Source of the DNA: Lithospermum erythrorhizon
Taxonomy: Eukaryota > Streptophyta > Magnoliopsida > Boraginales > Boraginaceae
DNA: 64,000 bases
Assembly (NCBI GenBank): GCA_019722365.1
Contig: JADFUC010002146.1
Location: 87,588 to 151,587, forward strand
Direction of reading: 5' to 3'
In this document: positions 46,761 through 59,300 of the stretch, in pieces
Layout: every line of letters starts with the position of its first letter
How positions within the stretch are numbered: position 1 is the stretch's first letter
Translations under genes and position numbers: made by a program
The notes under the pieces: model-generated
What the model was told of the DNA's origin: nothing
Seen by the model: only the letters and a program-made list of their open reading frames with translations
Database searches by the model: none

Positions 46761-47229
46761 TTTAATAAAGCTTTCTTTGTACTTTGGAGAATTTTCCCCG
46801 AAAGGGGTTTACGTTATCTTGAGGTGGCATACGTATAAATAATAAAATCTATCTGGCGATTCAAAATCTTGGCATGTCCACAGGTGGGGTATCTCTCTTG
46901 TTTATGGAGTCACGACTCGGAGAAGTGCTTCAAATAAATATCTGCGGGTCTACAGTGCAGTATTGCCGAGAAGCCTTAGAAGGCACACGAGGTAACTTCT
47001 AGCTCTGGCGCTTGAAATTGCCATTTCTTGTCCCTCGTCTGTCTGAGCTTGAATACCACAGGCTAGAAGCGCCCCACTTGACGAGTATTCATCTCTATCT
47101 AGTTGTTGTTACATCGGTTCTACTGCGAGAGAGTCATCTGTTGACTACTGGAGTCTGTGCGCTAGGAATGATGGCGAGATTCTGACCACGGAGGGAAGAT
47201 GTTGATCGCATGGAGTCTCTCTTTATGCA

Positions 47230-47530
47230 ATGCGGATACATATGTGAAAGAAGGATTAGTAGGATGTTGGTAGATGGAGGATCGACTTTGAACATCCTAC
47301 CCACTTCAAACATTAAGCGCTTGGGAATATCCATTGATGAGATGCGATAGTCTCGTATATTGATCTGAGGTTCTCAAAATAGCCAAAGAGCCTTAGGGAA
47401 GCCTGTAGCTTGTGATGGGGGTGAAGCCTGGAGATTACTTCATGGTTCCGTATGTGATCGTCTTGATCGCGTACAATGTACTCTTGGGGCGACCGTGGAT
47501 CCCATGGCAGCAATCTGGATTCCTAGGCCG
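47230..47530 (+). pseudogene. Tat/Ogre-type aspartic protease fragment
   Basis: One plus frame reads RRISRMLVDGGSTLNILPTSNIKRLGISIDEM, the DGGS-type active site of Athila/Tat/Ogre proteases. After two stops it continues as QRALGKPVACDGGE. A second frame gives YVIVLIAYNVLLGRPWI (47450-47510), the conserved second half. Both halves are present but broken by stops and frameshifts. No RT was found downstream, so the pol remainder is deleted or unreadable. Confidence 0.75.
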
Positions 47531-49980
47531 CCGTGATGTTTGAAATGCTTGCAAAAGTGGCGGGGAAAGAACGTCGAGGCGGTAAAATCACTTCCCGCAG
47601 TCGAAGAATCACATTTGCGAAGCCAAGTACTATCCGAAAAAAGAAAATAAATGAGCCTCGTGACACAGTTTCAAAAACACCACGAGTCAGGAGCCAATGA
47701 TCCTTCCCAAGGATGATAAACTACTTAAAAAGCATTAGAAGGAAATTTCATTATACTGCTTGACCCGGAAAAGGTAGTTTCGACACTTTTAAAAGGTTTT
47801 GTGCCACAGCCAGTGGATCAAAAGTCGAAGCGTAGGTTTCCATGGGACCAAGACTTATGACTTTCACAGTCGAGCGAATATGACCTAGCAAGGTAAAACC
47901 TTGGGGGTGCCACCGAAGTCACTTGGTAACAAAGTACGGTCGAAAGCGAAACACAATCTTTACAACAAAAGGGCATGCCATCAAAAGTCCGCAGCTAAAC
48001 TTCGGATATGTTCTAAATCCCCTACGAGGTCTTGATCAGCGGGTAAACAACTATCGCATATACGTGGTAGAAAGAGTCTTCTACAGTAGGCTAGAAAAGT
48101 AAATAAGCGGAGGTAAATTTTCTTGAGGCGGGGCAGAAATACAACCATAACTTAGCCCAAAGGAGATGCATTTTACGACAGGTCTTGGAAAGCCGACTCC
48201 CGGCGTACTAAAGGACAATCGAGAGGGAGAAAATTGACCTCGTGTTTCAAAATGGAGGAAAGCGAGCATACTAGGCAGTCGCACCTGTGGTACAAACACG
48301 TCAGATCTGCGTCACTTTGAAGTAATGAAGGAGAGGTTCGCTGGCCAACCTCCCGTACATATCGCTGAAAAGATCTGCGAGAAGCCGGGATATGTAGCCA
48401 GCGAGATTTAAGGATCTGGCATCTGAACATGGGTACTCCTTGGAAGAGAGAGGTAAGGAGCTTCGAGACCCGTGCGCATTCATGAAGCGAGCCTTGTGGG
48501 AGCACTCATGAACTAAGCGGCCAAGCGACATCGCATTAAGTTCACCAGTAACATCTAGATGACCTTGTGGACAAGCTACGTCACGAGCAAGCGTTATGGA
48601 GCAGGTGCAATCCCGTAAAAGCGTTGCCCCGAACACGAAGATCCATGATACCGCTGAAATTGAAACCGAGAACCAGAGCAAGAAATGAATGGGGCCATAC
48701 CCAGACGGCACAAAAGGCCTCGTCCGTATGAATTGATGAAGGAAAAATTTGTCTACGCTTCCCGTACCTATCGGTGAGAAGGGACAACCAGGCGGGAGGA
48801 CATTTGATATATGAGCTCGGAGATCTGAGTCTCGTAGTAGGCCCCGTTTCCATAAGAAAGAACTAGAGGAACTAGGTATCTGATACCGTTCTATAGGTAG
48901 GCCATTTGGGAATACTCGATGCAGGACCGACGAAGCATCTGGGCGAATTTCTCAAAAGGCTGAGAGCAAACCTAATATACAAATACGTCCGTGAAGCGGA
49001 CATTGTGGAATGTCACTCCCAAAGAAAGTGCCCGAATATGTAAGTCAATGATACTTGTCTTGGCGATTGATGGGTTGAGGAAACTAATTTGACATGAGAC
49101 TATAAATATAAGGATAAGGCGTGCATGTTATCAAAATCCAAAGTCGATGCTTTTAAGAAAGCGGCTCAAAAACCCTCTGGCGTAGAGGGATAGCACACTT
49201 GACGACTCAGCTAACTGCAGTATAAAGCTGTCGACCTCGCGGCGTGAGGATCGCTAACCACCAAGGCATGAGGATACTTTGCCAAGCCTCCCACAGGCAC
49301 GAGGATATTGCTACCCGGCTGAACAAGAGTATATTGTCGACAGTGGGGTCGTTCTCCTTGATCACGAGGCTAAGATCGAAACCCATGAACTTCGTTTGAC
49401 TTGATCCACTTTAGATGCATGAGCAACTTGGAATCCCCAGTCAATTCGTAGCCATAAACAAATTATATTTTGTTCCATGAAACTTCTTGGTAGAGAGCAT
49501 AAAATACCTACCTAGGCTGAGCGCATTTATTTCTTGGCTTTCCACGAAAATCACGGAAGCTATCATAAAAAATACTACACATGTGTACATAACATGCGGA
49601 GGAAGCGAAATTGAATAGATGCCGAGCCCCCGGCAGCCCAGGGAATGGAAGAGACAAAACTCTACATCCTATAAGCATCGTGACTCTTTGATTCAGGGAT
49701 CGAGTCTCGATTGTAAGAGAAATGTTAGAAAAAAGGGACTCGTGCATGAAGACGCAGCACATAGAGAGGAATTTTTCTGCAAAAATATTCATTTTAGGCG
49801 GAGGACTAGGTCCCGATAGTCGAGGAGGATATTTAAAACATGGAGTACATCGAGTTAATTCTGTGGGGCGCGGGTTTAGAATAAATACATCCTCTTACAA
49901 AATTCGAGGATCCGCCGACCACGAAACGTTCTTGGGATCTCTAAATATTCAACACATGAATATTCATACAAGCAAAGTCG
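47531..49980 (+). other. Unreadable interior of the Tat/Ogre-like relic
   Basis: No RT, RNase H or integrase motif could be read on either strand. Short internal repeats occur, for example a GAGGATA/GAGGATC-containing unit of about 36 bp three times at about 49240-49310. A loose 430-bp similarity also exists between about 48330-48440 and 48755-48870. Many 60-140 codon minus frames here look like chance. Confidence 0.35.
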
Positions 49981-50790
49981 TCCTGACTAATAAGCTTTGA
50001 GAAGCTAGTCGCTGAACATATTCCATCACATCCCGATAAGCCTTTAAAAGCCGAGACGGTGCCATCTGACGAATAGTAAGGCTAGTCGAGAAAAACATGG
50101 CCATCACAACTAGTAAGCTTGAAAGCCGGTCGAGGAACATATTTTCTACGTATCAGCCTTGACTTACAAGCGAGGACATGGCTATCGGAACTACTAAATT
50201 GCCAAAGAAAAGTCATGAATAACATATCCATCATCCAGTAAGCCTCCCAAGCGGACGGTGCCATCTGACTATTAATTTAGAAATTTAATCAAAAATACAT
50301 GTACATTCGACTAGTAAGCTTTGAAGGTCGTCCAGGGAATATATCATATTCTATCGATAAGCCTCCCAAAAGCGGACAGGTGTCGTCACGACTAATAAGG
50401 CTGTTAAGGCTAGTTAGAAATACTTGGACATCACCATTTAGTAAGCTTGAAGGCTAGTCGGGGGAATACGTCATATTATGTCAATAAGCCTTAAAAAGCC
50501 GGACGGTGTCATCCTAACTAATAAATTTGCTAAGGCTAGTTAAAGAGATATGGACATCACAACTTGATAAGCTTTGAAGGTCATTCGAATACATCGTATT
50601 TTACTTGATAAGCCTCTAGCCCAGGAACAATGCCATAATGACTAATAAAATTGCTAAAGGCTAGTAAAAATGCATGGACATCGACTAGTAAGCTTTGAAA
50701 GCCACTCGAGGGAGCTATATCTCGATACGTCGATAAACATGCAAGTGGGACATGGATGTCTTGGCTAATAGTACATTATGGCTAGTCATG
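49981..50790 (+). repeat. Tandem array of about 125-bp units
   Basis: Six to seven diverged units each carry an ACTAGTAAGCTTTGAAGG block, an ATATCATATT-like block, a GATAAGCCTCCCAAAAGCGGAC-type block and a TAAAGGCTAGTTAGAAATAC-like block. Block starts at about 49988, 50108, 50309, 50439, 50565 and 50685 give a period of 120-131 bp, with one degenerate unit between 50108 and 50309. It lies downstream of the protease relic, where Tat/Ogre elements often hold tandem repeats. Confidence 0.75.
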
Positions 50791-52890
50791 AATATATTTA
50801 AATCCGGACCACAAACCTCCCAAATCAGGATGAGCATATGCTCCGAACCATCTGAAGATGAAGCTACTAAAAGCCCTTGAGTAAAATATCGATCCTAATA
50901 CAACGGACATCCATCCTTTTAGGTTGGAATCGAGACTAACCCGATCACCATGGCGGCACTCAAAGTCTACATCGACAAATAACCCTCCAATTATGTGCAT
51001 GGGTAGGTTGTAACCTCGAATAGGATTATCTTTCAAAGGCTCCTAAATTGCAACTCTGGGCCCAGGTCAGAACCACGCGAAGATCACAGGGGTAAGTCGA
51101 GACAGGGCATGGATGCCTAAGAAAAAAAAATGAGCATGGATGGATAAAAGTTGCAAGATAATCCAGTGATCATCACTAGTGTGGATAGTGTAATCACCAA
51201 AGTAATCTGTGGCTGTCGGGAATTTAAGCCCATGCTGACTAGTTCACGGCCGAGATCCATGCGTGTCTGCGACCTCGAGAGGATCTAAAACTCAATAGGC
51301 TGGGAGGTGTGATCCTAGAGCGGTGGCACAGACGATGGATTTATACACTGAAATAGAAGCGTCCAAACTCCACACATGAATAAAGTATGCTTAGTCCATG
51401 GCGGGGAGTAGTAAGTGCAAGCGAAGTGTGTGGCATCTTACTATACAAGCAACCCGTATCCACGTTACGTGAGCAAGACTCTCATGAATGAAGCATAAAG
51501 CAATAAAATATGCCAAAGGATAAGAAAATGAAATCTTAAAGAAGCCACCACATAAACTCGGTTAGGTGGGTAGAAACCTTGAGATAAATTCGCAAAGACC
51601 GAAGGCCTCATGAGGCCAGCGTCAGCCCAGCGTGGCATGCCGTCTAAGTGCGAATATTACGCCTAAGTCAGCTGTAGCTCAATCACGATCCCTCGAGTAT
51701 CACGTCCACAGCTGCATCTACATGAAAGGGAACCATGATCTAAAAGCTAAAGTTGTCTAGGACCCAATGGTTCGGTACTACCTAGTAGCAATAACCGGGC
51801 TATGTATACTTCCATAGAAGAGCATAACCACAGCCGAATCATGAGATCCTACTCACGATAACTGCATTCATCAGTGAAGTAAGTTTATGCACTCATGAGA
51901 TGGGAACAACCACGGAAAGTGAATTGTAGTCCTCTTTTAAAGTTATCCCTTTCGTGGTTACAAAGGAAATAACTTTCGTACATAAACACTGATTAAATGA
52001 GCAAGAGGAGAAAGCTTGAGGAATAAGTCTTTGAGATTCTAATCCAGTAAGCCAACTCGAGACCATAAGAAAGCAAAGAAGAAGGGAGAAAATGGGATGG
52101 GATGAACATGGTGCTAAAAATCCTATAGAACTGATGCAAAAAACCAAGGCCATAAATGAATTCAGGGCCGGAGGTATTTCAACATAGCCATTGCGTGGTA
52201 TGATGCTCCATGAATTGGAGACATCGAGCGAATCCGCCCCGAACTCAAGCGGATTATAGAAAAACAAGTATCAAAGACAAAAAAGCCAATGTCCCCGAAA
52301 GGATTTAAATGACGAGCCAGCGACACACAAAATTTTTGGGCCTAGGCGCATGATAAAAATTCGAAGAACTTGGAGTGGACGCTTGGATCACTAAATTCCG
52401 ATAAACGAGCAATTAGATATGAATTTTAAAGTTCTATGTCAAAAATTTCGGAAAATTCCACGCAGCAAATTGAGCGAAATGCGCAATTGGATAAATTAAG
52501 AGCCACATAAAGAGACCAATGCCAAATTATCGGCCTCTTGAAAACCCGATTTGGTATGGATCGTTCTAAGCGGAAAAAGCAAAGCCTTCGCAATCACAAT
52601 TTTACGGAAACTACTAAAAACCGAGCAAGCGTAGAAAAATGCGGAGCCTATCTACAATTTTTAAAATTAAGGAAAAATTTGGGGATACTACGCATTCATA
52701 AGAAAATCGCTCGGATGAATATCTGAAAATCCAATAAGCAGCGGAAAAATTCTCAAAGTAGACAACAGTATGCTGGAAATTTCCTTCTGATTCAATCTTA
52801 TATGCTTGATTTCATGATTATTTAAAGTAATTAACATGAAATTAAAAAAACCTTAAGTTATAGCATCATTAAGCTATATCCTATGTCGCC
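50791..52890. other. Non-coding relic DNA
   Basis: No gene is recognised. The longest frame (51893-52267 minus, 124 codons) is Ser/Phe-rich and shows no motif. Moderate GC and many GAG/CGA triplets suggest decayed retrotransposon, matching the sequence on either side. Confidence 0.35.
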
Positions 52891-53180
52891 TTGCAAATAA
52901 TGGCAATGATAGGAAAGCTTACTTGAAGAAGGAAGCTTCAAAATCCAAAGAAGTACACCACTGAAATCTTTGAAAAAAAAGGAGAAGCAAAGTCATGAGT
53001 GTAGCTTGCAACAAATAAAAAACTAGTAAAAAGTAAAATTTTATTCCTCTCTGCACATGGTTCGAAATTAGGGGAAGAAGAGGAAGAAGTTGTCTCAAAT
53101 TTTGAAAAAAACTACGCCTTTATATATCTAAGGTGGTGGAAGAATATGAAAAAGGCAGGCTTTAATTAAGTAGTAAATGT
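52891..53180 (-). promoter_or_regulatory. Minus-strand LTR-promoter-like segment
   Basis: A minus-strand TATA box (TATATAAAGG, about 53128-53119) is followed by a pyrimidine-rich leader and, about 200 nt later, by a weak donor-like CTTCAAGTAAGC at about 52921. The layout (TATA, leader, donor) is that of the chromovirus LTR promoter zone, but sequence identity is low. It may be a distant LTR family or a lost gene's 5' end. Confidence 0.3.
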
Positions 53181-53639
53181 GAGGATTGACAAAAATAAGA
53201 GGTTCATATAAATAGATGTAAATTTTAGCAACAAATCAACCAAATGGGGGATGACCAAATTCCCGCAGGCCCCCAGGAAGCTTCGGGTTATTTCATATCC
53301 ACTGTGCAGCAAAAGTATTGCTTATGGTAATAAGGCAAGCTAATTAAGTGGCAGCGAGTGCAGTAAAAAAAGGCAAAATGACCTTGTCCCACAGATGGTT
53401 CGGCCGCCTTGGGTGCTTGGGTCGAGGTTGGATTCTTTGTCAGGATACTACATGCTTGTTCGGTATGCATAAAATTCAAATAAATGCCCAAAACTTTCGG
53501 AGAAAATTCCAAAAAATATAGAGCAATTTTGGAGCCCATAGAGGTCAAAATTAATTATCCATAAAATTAACATGACTTAAATTCATGTTAAACCTATCCC
53601 GAATTAATTTTTCTTATCCCTAAAGGATTTGGAAGTTAA

Positions 53640-54230
53640 TTTGAAAAACGCGTGAAGTTACTTCTAAATCCACATGGGATTGGAACTAGCTTCATTAAAT
53701 GATTTGACATAACATCGATTCTCGACTAGAGTTAAATCCTGTGATATGGAATTAACTCCCGTAAATAATTAATACGGACTTTCGATAAGTACGAGTTAAT
53801 CACTACATGACATTAATCTGATTGGGGCAATACGCCGTGTACTAAATTCACGGTGGCAGCAATAGTATGCAGGTCGAACACGACACTTACCAAATATGTG
53901 CGAGTTCGAGCGATTGTAGGCGATCGAAATTTATTAAATAAAATTAATAAAAAATCGATTTATTTTAATCGGTGAAATGGAATTAAAAGAAAAATTGATA
54001 AAACTTGCGTGGCAATTAGGATTGACCCGAGCTCTAATAAAAGCAGTGCAGACACAAATTCAAGTCAGAACTTGGGATCATAGGTTAGAACTCGTCGAGT
54101 CCGGCCGCGCCAATAGGTGCGAATCAAGGCTGGCTTGAATCGAGTCGCTACATCAAATCAACTCCAAATACCAGTCGGAAATGAGTTTAGAAGCTTGATA
54201 GATTGATAGTCGGGCGCCATCGGGAATGAT
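53640..54230 (+). repeat. Second Tat/Ogre-like LTR fragment with decayed PBS
   Basis: 53923-54000 matches 45312-45385 and 54036-54230 matches 46561-46757, with the stretch between deleted. It ends GATAGTCGGGCGCCATCGGGAA, where GGCGCC...GGGAA fits a plant Ty3 PBS. It therefore looks like a 5' LTR end whose element is lost. Confidence 0.5.
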
Positions 54231-54573
54231 TAAAGAAACAACATGCACCAGATAGGATTTAAAAGAAGGATTCGTTGTATTGGTGATAGCATCGTTATAA
54301 ATAAAAAATATCATGATTCTGATAACAGTAATAGCATTCTAAAGTAAAGTCATGATATACTGAACTTTTTTATTTAATTTATGAGATACATTAATTATTA
54401 AAAAGTATATCGAAAAAGGCCACACCTATGCAAGGAGAGAAGCGTAAAAACAGTGGGCATGAGAAATGCGGCCAATTGGAACTGACAACTGACACTAAAA
54501 GACTTCGAAAGGAAGACCATGCTATTCTCAAACACCGGAAACCACCAACGTGCATGATGATATTATTTTATTT

Positions 54574-54843
54574 TACTCCGTAGTTTTTAAGTGAAATTAC
54601 AAAAAAAAATACTACCTGGTACTTCGCTCCTAAAAGCACGACATTGACATTTTAATAGTTGGAATTTCGATCATAAAATATTATTAGACGATAATATTTG
54701 ATGAAAAAATATACTATCAATGGAAAGAATTTAAACGTATTTTTATTGATATATTTTATAAAATATTATAAAAGAAAACAAAAATATCTATAGTTAAATT
54801 CAAAAAGTCAAAATAAAATAATGTTTTAGAAATGGAGGAGGTA
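54574..54843. mobile_element. Possible Stowaway-like MITE
   Basis: It starts TACTCCGTAGTTTTTAAG and ends with the reverse complement of TACCTCCTCCATTTCTAA, with AT-rich content. The termini match the plant mariner-type pattern only loosely. Confidence 0.4.
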
Positions 54844-55523
54844 ACATATGTGTTGACTGAATGCTAGTTTGCTAGTACTTGATATAATTAGTATTTTAAG
54901 GTAAAATATATTTGATCATACATGTTAGGAGGTTTAATTTGGTAATCCCTCACTTTGTAAAAAGTGTGAGTATGTTTTTTTAATTTTTATATTATTAATT
55001 ACTATTATTCTTATTAATAATATTTTTTTTTTTTTAATTGAAAATATGTTACTAAAAATTTTAAAAGGACCTTTATAACATTTCAATACTAATAAGTCAC
55101 TAATTTTTGCCTAAAAATTATAACAATTAAACATGTACGGTTATCTATTCTATTACAATATGTACAAGACTCCTATAATATTTCTACTTATGCTAATTAA
55201 CATATGTTCACATTTAACATCTTCAACCAATTATATAAAAATATTCAATGTTCACCGTAAAAGTTTCTCCATATAATGTTGCCTTCAATTTTTTTAATTT
55301 TATCATAATAATAAGTCAATTTTATTTTAATGTAATGAATTAGTTTACTCATACTAATTTATTTTTGTATGATAATTATACAATTATGAATTGAAAAAAA
55401 AAATTCTAATCCAGAAAATTACTATTGAAGAATATATATCTAAATTAGTATATGACATTTTGTATTACATTTAACTATATAATTCAACAATTGAAATAAA
55501 TAAGTGTCAAGATACACATATAA
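54844..55523. other. AT-rich intergenic DNA
   Basis: Very AT-rich with a poly-T run at about 55025-55036. No gene is seen. Confidence 0.5.
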
Positions 55524-55754
55524 TACTCCCTCCATTTTCAATAGATTGTCAAAGTTTAAATTTGGATGTTTGAATAATTAAATGTTAAATTCAAATATTT
55601 TTATATCTATTGTATAATATTTGGTAAAAATTATCAAATAATAATATTTTCAATAATATTATCAAAATTATGTTTATCGATGAATACGTAAAAATTTATC
55701 AATTTTGAGCACTAAATCAAGCATGACAATCATTTAGTGTATGAGTAGAGAGTA
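55524..55754. mobile_element. Stowaway-like MITE
   Basis: It begins TACTCCCTCCATTTTC, a classic plant mariner-type terminus, and ends AGAGAGTA. ATTGTCA is present inside both ends in inverted orientation. About 230 bp, non-coding. Confidence 0.5.
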
Positions 55755-55980
55755 ATTGATTCGATATGTTACTTAGAAATATAATTTTTTTAATTATAAT
55801 ATATATAATATATTAGTTTTATACCAAATAAAAATATATGTATCTATAAATTATAGAACCAAAATTAATTGGAGTTGAATTCAATATATAAAAGAAAATT
55901 AAAAAATAAATAAATGTACACTATTTAATACTTCATCCGGTAGCATTTAAAAGGATACTAATCTCATGATCACTACCGCT

Positions 55981-56870
55981 TGTGGTCATTACCACCCGCC
56001 TGGCCACCGCTTGGCGCTGGGAATCATCCAAATCCCTGACACTGTGTCACCAATTCGATGGGGATGACTCAAAATTTAAAAGACACTGGCCCCGAACTAA
56101 CCTAATAAAATAAAATACATCTCAAAAGAACGCTTTTAAGAAAATTATCCATCATGGTAAGCCTTAACCACAATACAACCCATATGGGCCAACACCGATC
56201 AAAGACAAAATATCAACATACAACTCCGCCTAAAATTGAAATAACAACAAATGTAGGAACTCGTGTAACTAATTCACCTCGAGTCGCACACCTCAAGGTT
56301 GTGAGTCGTTATCACCAGAGTATCCGAGTCACCATACAGGGTCGATACAAAAAATAAATTCGTTTGAAAATCAATAAACTTCGAGTAGTTTGATAAAATG
56401 AAATAGTTCGAAAGTTCACAATGTTTCCATAAAAGTTTAACCATCTCGCATCACCTAATCCAAGGCCAAAATGCAACCTACAAAATTACAGCCTAAGATA
56501 CACCATAAAACAAGGCTTCATGAGTTTTCAACATCAAAAACAAAAATGAAGCCTGAGCACACCAGCATAAATTAGTGTAAGAAGATGATCGCCGGTAATC
56601 CTAGCCACCCGTCTTCACTCCAAGAACAAGCAACGAGCACTCATGAACTCAACAAATTTCACGCTGCACCCGTCAACCGAGGTCGAAGGGTAAATTGACA
56701 ATTTTGGAACGTATTACCCGGCGGTAACTTATCCACACCCGAACGGCATACACAACAAAAGCGCATGTATTATTAGCATATGTAGAGTTAATTTTTTTTT
56801 TTTACGAAATAACGATATATATAATCGTTTATATTATATCAAAGATACGGGGTATACCTGGCCATGAACT
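55981..56870 (-). repeat. Partial chromovirus LTR, minus orientation
   Basis: The start TGTGGTCATTACCACC and the block GTGTCACCAATTCGATGG..ATGACTC match the 3' end of the other LTR copies. ATCCATCATGGTAAGCCTTAACCACA matches their TAGGAAATACCACGATGG block in reverse. It ends at about 56870, before the donor and promoter region, so only the 3' part remains. A poly-T run sits at 56793-56805. Confidence 0.6.
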
Positions 56871-57353
56871 CAAACAATGTCATACAACTCATACAACACA
56901 TATACAACTCATACAATCAAAGTAACAACATGAATAACATAAATCATAAACTACAATGGGGAGCATGGTAGAGAATATGAACACTTCAGGGCCTCGTTAA
57001 AAACCTTATTGAACAAAACCCGAATGGGACAAAAACTCAATAAGGAAAAGAGTACCATAAAGAGTCTCCCCGCTATGTCAAAATATGATCCTCTCGCAGA
57101 TCGGGCATGCTTCCGATCAAGATAAGATGTTGCTAGTTCGACTCCCAAAGAACGATTTAATTGAATGCGGATTCTCGATCAAAGCTACTCCATTCCTCGC
57201 CTCCAAATCTCTACGGACTAACACATAATGCTTGGATGATGGCCTTTCGTCAATGCTCTCGCTTCCATGCCTCCTTCTTGATCCACTTGATGGCACTCTC
57301 CAAGGTAGTCATCTGTCGCCTAATCCCCAACTGTGTCCGTATAACAGACCATG

Positions 57354-57983
57354 TCAGAATGACATGAAAGTTAACAAATGCTGCTGCGTCTCATCATCAT
57401 TCCTGCAAAAAACACAAGAAACATCGTCGAGGTTCATGAATCTAAGAGAGTCCCTAGTAGCCAACCGCTCGACAGATATCCGTAGTGGGCGAAGAAAATT
57501 TAGGAGGAACAGTGCCTCCAAATAATCTCTTATCCAAGTGGCTGCCGGGTTGTGAACTCTCAAAGTTTCATAAACCAAGTTAGTATTAAAACGTCCCGCC
57601 ACACAACAACTGGTGGCAGCCTCGCAACGGTGCTCCCTTAACCCCTCCAAACGTGGGAAAGGAGCTGATCCCGAATGGAGCACAATCTCTTGAAAAGAAA
57701 GAATCTCGATCACGGGGCGAGTAGTCCTGCATGAGATAGACCCTGCTAGTAATACACAAACCGACCCGTACGGTGTCACTTCACGATAAAAGTGCCAAAT
57801 GGCCCGAAATAAATGTGCAACATTCCATTTCCATATGTCCATTAGTCCAAGTCCGCTTCTAATTGGGAGCTGCAACATTGTCCCATGCCACGAGCCGGGC
57901 CGACTCTCGTAAAACCGATACACGACGAGCGAATCTTCATGACCGCGATCATGCATCGAAACACCGAACTGTAACCCATCCAC
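57354..57983 (-). pseudogene. LINE C-terminal zf-RVT domain
   Basis: A 209-codon frame reads GLGLMDIWKWNVAHLFRAIWHFY, the usual segment after the LINE RT. It ends with CVFCRNDDETQQHLL, the zinc-binding CxxC...H pattern of the RT zinc-binding domain. The last Cys is not visible and the frame stops just after. It is the longest intact piece of this LINE. Confidence 0.82.
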
Positions 57984-58199
57984 TCCTTCAATTACGCATC
58001 TAATTCAACCCTTCCAAAGATAAGAAAGCAGAACGACGACCCCATTTCAATAAATCGTCAACAAAGAGATCCTAAAAGGAGCAGTAAGTCCTTTAACGAT
58101 ACCGGGCAGGGCCAAAGTGGATAACTAAGTAGCGCATCGGGAAAGCGGCTCGTGAAAACCCACACGCCCAAGATGCCCTTTTCCGTCTTCGACCCCCGC

Positions 58200-59300
58200 T
58201 AAGAAGATGGAAGATTCGGGCCGATTAAAACGGTAGTGCCCGAACGCCTCGAAAGTCTCTGCATACGCCACAGACCTCAACATGCCATATCCCCATAAGA
58301 AAATAGCATTAAATCATCCGCAGCGTGAGGTAATGCGAGCACCTCGACATTTCGGATGAAACCGAAGATATCCCCTCACGTTTTGCCTCTGAGAAGTCTC
58401 TGGTAGTATATTCAATACAAAGCAAGCGAAGAGCTACAAGCGACATCGGGTCACCTTTGTCTCAACCCTCTTTGCCTTCAAAATAGCCAATGGCTCACCA
58501 TTAAAGGATATAAAGTAGGTTTCCTCGTGATGCAAGCCAAGCGATCCATCCAATGAATAGCCTGTGCAACCCCGAACCCCCTTAAACGCCCTCTAAAAGC
58601 TCAGACAATCGTATCGAATGCCTCCGATGTCCATCATAAGCATACAACTCGGAGCGCATCTCGATCTATCAGAACCCTAACTAGTTCTCAGGTAACCCAT
58701 ATATTATCCACGATGTTACGCCCTTGCACAAAAGCACCCCTCTCGAGCCTTATCAATAAGCTTTTAGTAAAGATAGACAAACGCCGTGATAAAATCTTAG
58801 TACGACTTTATACAAGATATTAGTCACCAATCGGGCCGAAGTCACCAACTCCTCGAGGCGACCCCCGAGACCTTGATAAGAGGGCAGCACCCAGATGATT
58901 CCAATTCTTTCAAGAGGACCCCGTGAATAAAGAATTTCTAACAGCTTTCTACAAACATCCCCTCCAAACTAAATCCCACCAAGACTCAAGAAAGTTGTAA
59001 GAAAACCCATCCGGTCCGAGCCTTTTCGCTCTAATATCGAACAAAAAGTTCTCCCGTGACGCAACATCGGGCAATTTGAGCAGAGAGATACCATCGGCCG
59101 CATTTCCAAATATATATGCATTCGATACAACGCCCTCAGTCAATCGTGTGAACTTCCCCTTTAAGAACCAAAAGCTCCCCTATGTCCACAAGTGGTGATA
59201 GACCTCTTCCGGAGAAGTTAAGGCATACAACTATCCGACTTAACAATACGGTAATGGAATTCTCGCACATTGTCCCGCTTTAATAAGACTATGGAAATAT
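58200..59300 (-). pseudogene. LINE reverse transcriptase, frameshifted
   Basis: Minus-strand text at about 58440-58500 gives GEPLAILKAKRV followed, across a one-base shift, by the QGDP block expected in GLRQGDPMSP and then LFACFVLNIL. At about 58288-58330 it reads ADDLMLFSYGDM, the catalytic (F/Y)ADD site with the usual LMLF continuation. The N-terminal RT blocks could not be read through the damage. Confidence 0.72.

Noticed and set aside
48173..48853. Four overlapping minus frames of 90-136 codons
   Set aside because: They overlap in different frames without motifs, inside a plus-strand Tat/Ogre relic with higher GC, where longer chance frames are expected.
51893..52267. 124-codon Ser/Phe-rich minus frame
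   Set aside because: No domain, no homologous copy in the window, and damaged repeat DNA on both sides. Kept only as part of an unassigned stretch.
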